Under the pieces are notes generated by a model, which did not search any database, had not been told where the DNA came from, and was given only the letters and a program-made list of their open reading frames with translations. A program made the position numbers and the translations under genes. From positions 693,708-757,707 of the forward strand of contig SJOL01006486.1 of NCBI GenBank assembly GCA_004794785.1: a DNA stretch of 64,000 nt, given 5' to 3'. Shown here piece by piece: positions 50,701 to 56,700 of the stretch (its first letter is position 1; each line of letters opens with the position of its first letter). This stretch comes from Opisthorchis felineus (Eukaryota > Platyhelminthes > Trematoda > Opisthorchiida > Opisthorchiidae).

Positions 50701-53700
50701 CCCCTGTGAATGCACTTCTCACTCGACATTGATCACGGCAGATACCCGCGTACTGAGGGTGTCTAGATATCATCTGCTCCGATAGGCTTGGCTCTTAAAC
50801 CCAGGGTGACATTAAAATGAAAATCAGGTGGGTCGCCTCAACCGGCACGGAACAGGCGAAGAAAATGTGGTCAAATGAGCCTTTGCTGACTCATCACGAC
50901 TAATGGATTGGGTACCCAAACAAGACTGTAGCACCTGAAGAGGAACGCCTTCTAACATGACGGGAAAAACGGAACCAGTGGCACGAGTGTGACTACTTCA
51001 ATTTAGTCATCTGCATCTTCCAGTTGATTCTCCGCTCTTATATTTTTTAGGTCTCGTGACACCCAGAATTCTCACACTGTACCAGGCCTACGTGCCCGCA
51101 TAGATCGTCCGCTTCCAAGAAGAGAGCAAAATTATTTATATCACGGGAGAGAAGCTCGCCAGAAGAGCGCAGGTTGCTTGCCCTGATAGAGAACCATCTG
51201 TTGTGTATGTGTCAGAAATCGATTGCCCGTTGAAGTCAACGAATATGTAATTGTTCTTTGTAACAACTGTACTGGATTTCGTGCACACCAATTAATACCA
51301 CTGGACTCGTATGCTGCAGCCCTTTAGGTCCTTTGGGGGGACCCATCCCCATTCATTGATGGCTGATAATCAGCATCAGTCCCCTTTTGCCTACACGCGC
51401 ACAATAGACCTTAACTCCACAGTAACGAAAGATGGTTACTCTGTCTCAGTAATTTCGAAGTGAGGAGGACGACAGTAGCACGTTTTGCAGTCGTTTGCCA
51501 GATTCTTCACTGAACCTGGCGACCACGTGAAAAACCATCGAGTGCAATTTCACTCTGCTTCAACCCAGGTCCAAAGCGGTCACTCTATATCGGAAGCGCT
51601 GGGACTGATGGCATCAGAAAAATAAGGAACAAGTGACTAGCTCCATGGTGGACAGGTTCGGCATCAGTATCTTCCTGAGACAATAAACATTTACTTCAAT
51701 AAACAGGACTCGATGGTTCCTAGGATAAGATTGAAACCGACTCACAGAATAGGGATGAGTAGGGACCAGAACTAACACGTGACCGAGCGACAGCTCACAC
51801 TGGTTGCATTTATCAGTTTTTACTTGTTCCTTCAGCTGATATTATTGAGATGAACATCTTCCAGTAACTTGGTAATGCGGCAAATCATGAAGTACACCAT
51901 GTAGCTTGCGCTTAACGTCCAGTTTTTCCAGTCAGTATTACAGACACCTGTACGCACTGTGAACTCAGTTACTCGGTGGGAGCTCGATTGTGTGGCTAGT
52001 GATCTGCCTGACTATTCCGGGTCTCTATACGAATACGTCTGGAGGAATAAAATGGTTCGACTCAGACGAAAAGTCGGCACGAGATGCTGCTTGGTTGAGT
52101 TAAAACTGTTGACTATTATTGATGTAGTGTTGAAAACCAACAGGTCACGGAACTTTTCATTTGTTCTTTCCTGAAGTCATTTTTAAGGATGATTTGCGTT
52201 CCAGTTCGTGCACCCTAGTAAGCGTAGAGTGTACTTTCTTGCTCCTGAATGTCTCACCAGGCCTCACGATACCAAGCTAGCTTAACTTTTCTCAAAAAGT
52301 TTATTGCACAAAAATCATGCTCAGCGGTCCCCCGCTATGTACTAACAACTCCACCATAAGACCACCATATCAAACGGACTCTCCTTAGGATAAACACAAG
52401 TAGATAATTCTGATAATACATGCATGAGAAAACAGCAAGATGTCTTCGATTTAGGCTGGCTCCATCCAGCCGACTAGTGAGTGTCCTATGGGTAGATACA
52501 TCCACCGTTATTGCCACCGCCCGCATTCACTGCTTCACGTCAGCTATTCAAACCTGGTTTTCCTGTATTCGTAGGGGCCGTTAACGTGCGAATTCTGAAG
52601 CAAATCGGTCGACAAGCTTCCCTTAGATGCACTCTGAATTTGCACTTCTGAAGCGTGACTACATTAACTGGATGAAAGGTTGTAACAGGCTCTCGCTAAA
52701 TCGGTTATGTTCGAATTTTTACAAGATTGTTTAACCCAGTCCCGTGTGAATCCCATCATCGTCATCATCATCATCATCGTCATCATCATCATCATCATCA
52801 TCATCATGACAATGTTCAACACTGATGCTTCGCTGCCATACAACCATGATTTATTTGAAGAACAAGAAAATAATAAAAGTGGATGGAGAAGGGAATTGGT
52901 GCTAGCTTACTACAATCTTTCCCAGGTGCCTACTCATTCAGGCAATCTGGATAGAAACTGACAACAAGAACTCCAGGAGTTTATGGATGATCCGCTGATG
53001 CCTGCCGTGACTGAAAACCAATATGGACCCACCATCCTCTTTCATAAGATCCTCGTGTTCTATCAGGTGGTCGTCTCCACGATACATGAGCCTATCTAAG
53101 GCCTATGGACTGCGTATTTTGCCTTTTTGTTTCATTCACCTTTATGCTCACTTCACCCTTTCGTTTAGGTGGCTAGGGTTAGGTTGGGGAACCTCGTATG
53201 TTGCAGCTTTGTAGAAGAGTATATCGGTTTTACCCTTCTGTTGGGCACATTAATTACCTCGATTGGGATATACTATCTTATGCTGGACGTAGCATCTTCA
53301 TTTTTTGCTCTCCTTGAAGTAGGTATTGTCAGGAAATTGCGCACTGCCCTTCTGGATCGCTTTGCATTTTTCGTCACCTGCGTACGCTCACTCATATCCT
53401 TTTTGGCCGAAACTGGGCAGCGATGAACCCGAAGAATCCTTTCCACTGCATTACTGCCGGTGTTGTCGTTATTGGTGGTCCACAGAGCCAGAAATAAATA
53501 ATCGGCATCGCCCTTCTACCCCAGGTGACGTCCAAACCACTCATAGTTGGAAAAACACGAACGGGCGCCATGTTTCAACATTCTGTTTTAAAACGCAGGA
53601 TAATTTAGTTAGTATTCCGTGCCCTCACATCACGTTTCCGACAAAACTGCATCTGGTTTGCCCGTAATCTGGCTTTGAGCTCATCGCTAGTCATTCCAAC

Positions 53701-56700
53701 TCAGAGTTTTCTACTGTGCGAGAGAGGCTAAGTATCCACGAGTAACAAGGTGGCTTTATGAGGATTTCGCCCACCATACACAAATGAGTATCAGAATCGC
53801 GAGTTTGTTGGCCGTTCCTTAATCTTTTCACGTCAAAAAAGCGCACACTGGAGCCTTAGTCTATAAACCAGCGGTAACCTTAGCCTCTTACTAGACTGGC
53901 TCCATGCTTGCCGAAACACCTGCCCGTGAGTCACCTCGCACTGCTTGTAATCGGTTGATTTCTTCTGTAAACACTAATTTCCGATCGATGTTGTTTGAGT
54001 GGTCGTCGTGATGATGTTGGCGACATCGCTCGTGCCGCTTACTTTGTTTCCTTCTCGAACTGATTTTTTCTTTGCCAAGTCAAGCAAACCACTTCTTTCT
54101 GACAGTTAATTAAAATAAACGATTATCGATTGAAGCGTTTTTTTCTGTTGCAGCTTGTCCGATGATACGTGTTTTGTCTTCCCTCGATGTAGACACAGGC
54201 AGGCTGATAGATAGACAGACAGACAGACAGCTAGACGGAGAGATGGATGAGGGTTTTGTGTGCGTACCACCATAGTAGGTGGTTTGTTGTCCAATTGAAT
54301 GCCGTTTTTCATTAAATTTAATATCTTCACGATCGTAATGTCGATACAACATGAAACTAATTTTGGTTGTTAATCTCAGGCTACGTCGCCTCCACCCGGG
54401 AAGTGCGTGCAGTCACTGAACTAGGGTGTGAGAGAATTGCTAGATCGAGTGGACTGACGAAGATAGGCCATCCAAATAACGCTTCCCGAGGGACCTACCG
54501 AACAACCTTTCTTTGTCGACGCGGCTAGTTTACTGGTCAAGACGATCAAATATGCTTTTATTTGGGTTTTTTATTGGCAAGGTTGCTGTGCATTTAGCTA
54601 TAGTCAGGTCTCCTTATTAGGTTTTAGTTGAGGCTAACAAATTCTAGAAGTCCGCTTGTAACAGCCGATTCCTGAAGTATTCGACGGTCTCAAGTCTGTG
54701 CAACTAATCAAATGTTAGTCCAACTATGACTTACCGCGAAATCGCGGGGTTACGGTTTATTGCTCGTTTTTATGCTGTGTCGTGGTGAGACCGAATGAGC
54801 ACACTCAACTAACCTGTTGATTTTCTGGGCTCTTCGCTGTCATTAGGTTTTTTGTAAAAGTCCTCCGTCTAGACGCCGTCCTACAACCAGTTCCGCTACT
54901 TTTGGTTGTGGTCCTTCGGCAGAAGTACTTCATGTTATAGTGGCTTGCGAGATGGCTCAGTGGTTAGAGCGCGAATTCAGTGACCGGGAGGTCCGTGGGT
55001 CGAACCTGACCTCTTCATCTCGACTTCCCTTGTGTAGGCTTGGACAACCTGGCAGTAATATTTGCCCTCGTGCTTCCTTCGAGTGGCATGGCAGTTAGGC
55101 ACCCAAAGGGTGCTTCAGCTGAACTGGAACTGGAACTGTTACAGCTGGACGATTATTATCATTATTATTGTAATGGCTTGCACAACGTAGCGTGGGAGCC
55201 TAGATGAGTTGCAGTCGGTCACTTTGGTAATCAGCTTTAGATTAATGGGCTTTTGTATGTCAGATAAGTCAAAGTCAATGGATTCGCTACCTTTTTGTAC
55301 AGTGTGTGAGTACCATGCTCACGCAGCATTTTGGGGTATGGAATAAAATTGCCGCCATGATCCCTCTAATATTTGGCAAGTTAGTTTCATCCAACCCGGT
55401 AGCATAATACTCTGTTGCAGTATAGTGTTTAAAGCCTCGGTTACCTCATTCTTGAGACACGATGCATTGGCTGAGAGTTCCCTGGTTCGAACGCAAGCCT
55501 AGTTTTTTAGTGCCTTTGTCTAGAATTGAACAAACCGATAGTACTCCGGCCCACCTGCATTCTACGGTCTGCATGACGACTAGGCACCGAGAGGAGGTAG
55601 TAACTAAGAAAGTTAACTAAAAAGCCATCTAATGGGGTTCGATTTACTCCTCGGGAAATATTTATTCTTTGGTAATTTTGATACGTTTCGGCTTTTGCAA
55701 CAGAACAGTGTTTTTAATGTTCACTATCTTAGCCCCACCCATTATATTAGGCTTTTGTTGTGTATTGTAATTGGACCAGTGAGCGCACTGATGATGTCTT
55801 CTTGTTTGGTGAAGTTTGCAAGCCAATTGCCAAGCTTGGCGAGCGGATCAACAGCCGCCCGATCAACAACCAACATCGTTGATTCTCCGTCAGGTCTTTG
55901 TGTGCCTTCCGCCGCATAACTTACCGGAACTCTTGTTTATCTTTTACTAATGTGCCTTGCCCGTTTTCTCTCTCCATTTGAACAAATCGGTTGTCTTTAG
56001 AATCAATATCAGTCTAATTGATTTTGTCTCCCTTTTTAAGCCGGCTTTTGATACCGTCGAATATGGCTTGGCTGTTTTTTCTAGTGGAAAAAGTTCGCAC
56101 ACAAGTTCCATGTAGGTTGTATAAATCACGTATGTTTGCTTACACTGTGTTCGCAGTCGTAAAGTGCTGGTGCATTCTGTGCTTACCGATTTCAATAGGA
56201 TTCCTGTTCTCATAATCGATTAATGAATTGAATCACTGCACGTGTGACTACGGGATTTCCCCTACGCTGTAATGCTCTTTTCGAACACCTTACCTCCTCG
56301 AGGCCAGTTAGATTCGCGCTTTATCCTGGGAAGCATAGGCTTTAAGCCAGAAAATTTCGAAACAGACCCGACCATTTTCTAGAAATCATTCGCTCCTCGG
56401 CGACAGCAGTGTGTATAAATGCCCCCCGTCAACTGGCTCATGATTTATATGGAGCGCTCGTGACTTCTCAGCACCGAAACACCATGGACAGCTATGATCC
56501 AGTTGTCCGTGACCAACGTTTAGTTCAACTGATTTGGAGAGCGGCTACAGTAGTGTTCCTTACCGACCACCATCTAGTGTAAAATCCGCTCATTGAGAGC
56601 TCATTCCCCAATGGAGGCCATTTTTTCTTAGGTGCTCTTTCCTCAGGGAGATTATTTTATTTCTCTGCCGTAGTGCACACTGGTTGGTACCTACTAAGTT

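Noticed and set aside
52756..52806. A stand-alone (ATC)n microsatellite or His/Ile-rich coding repeat
   Set aside because: It is followed by a LINE 3' UTR shared with the 26-kb copy, so it is the tail of that insertion.
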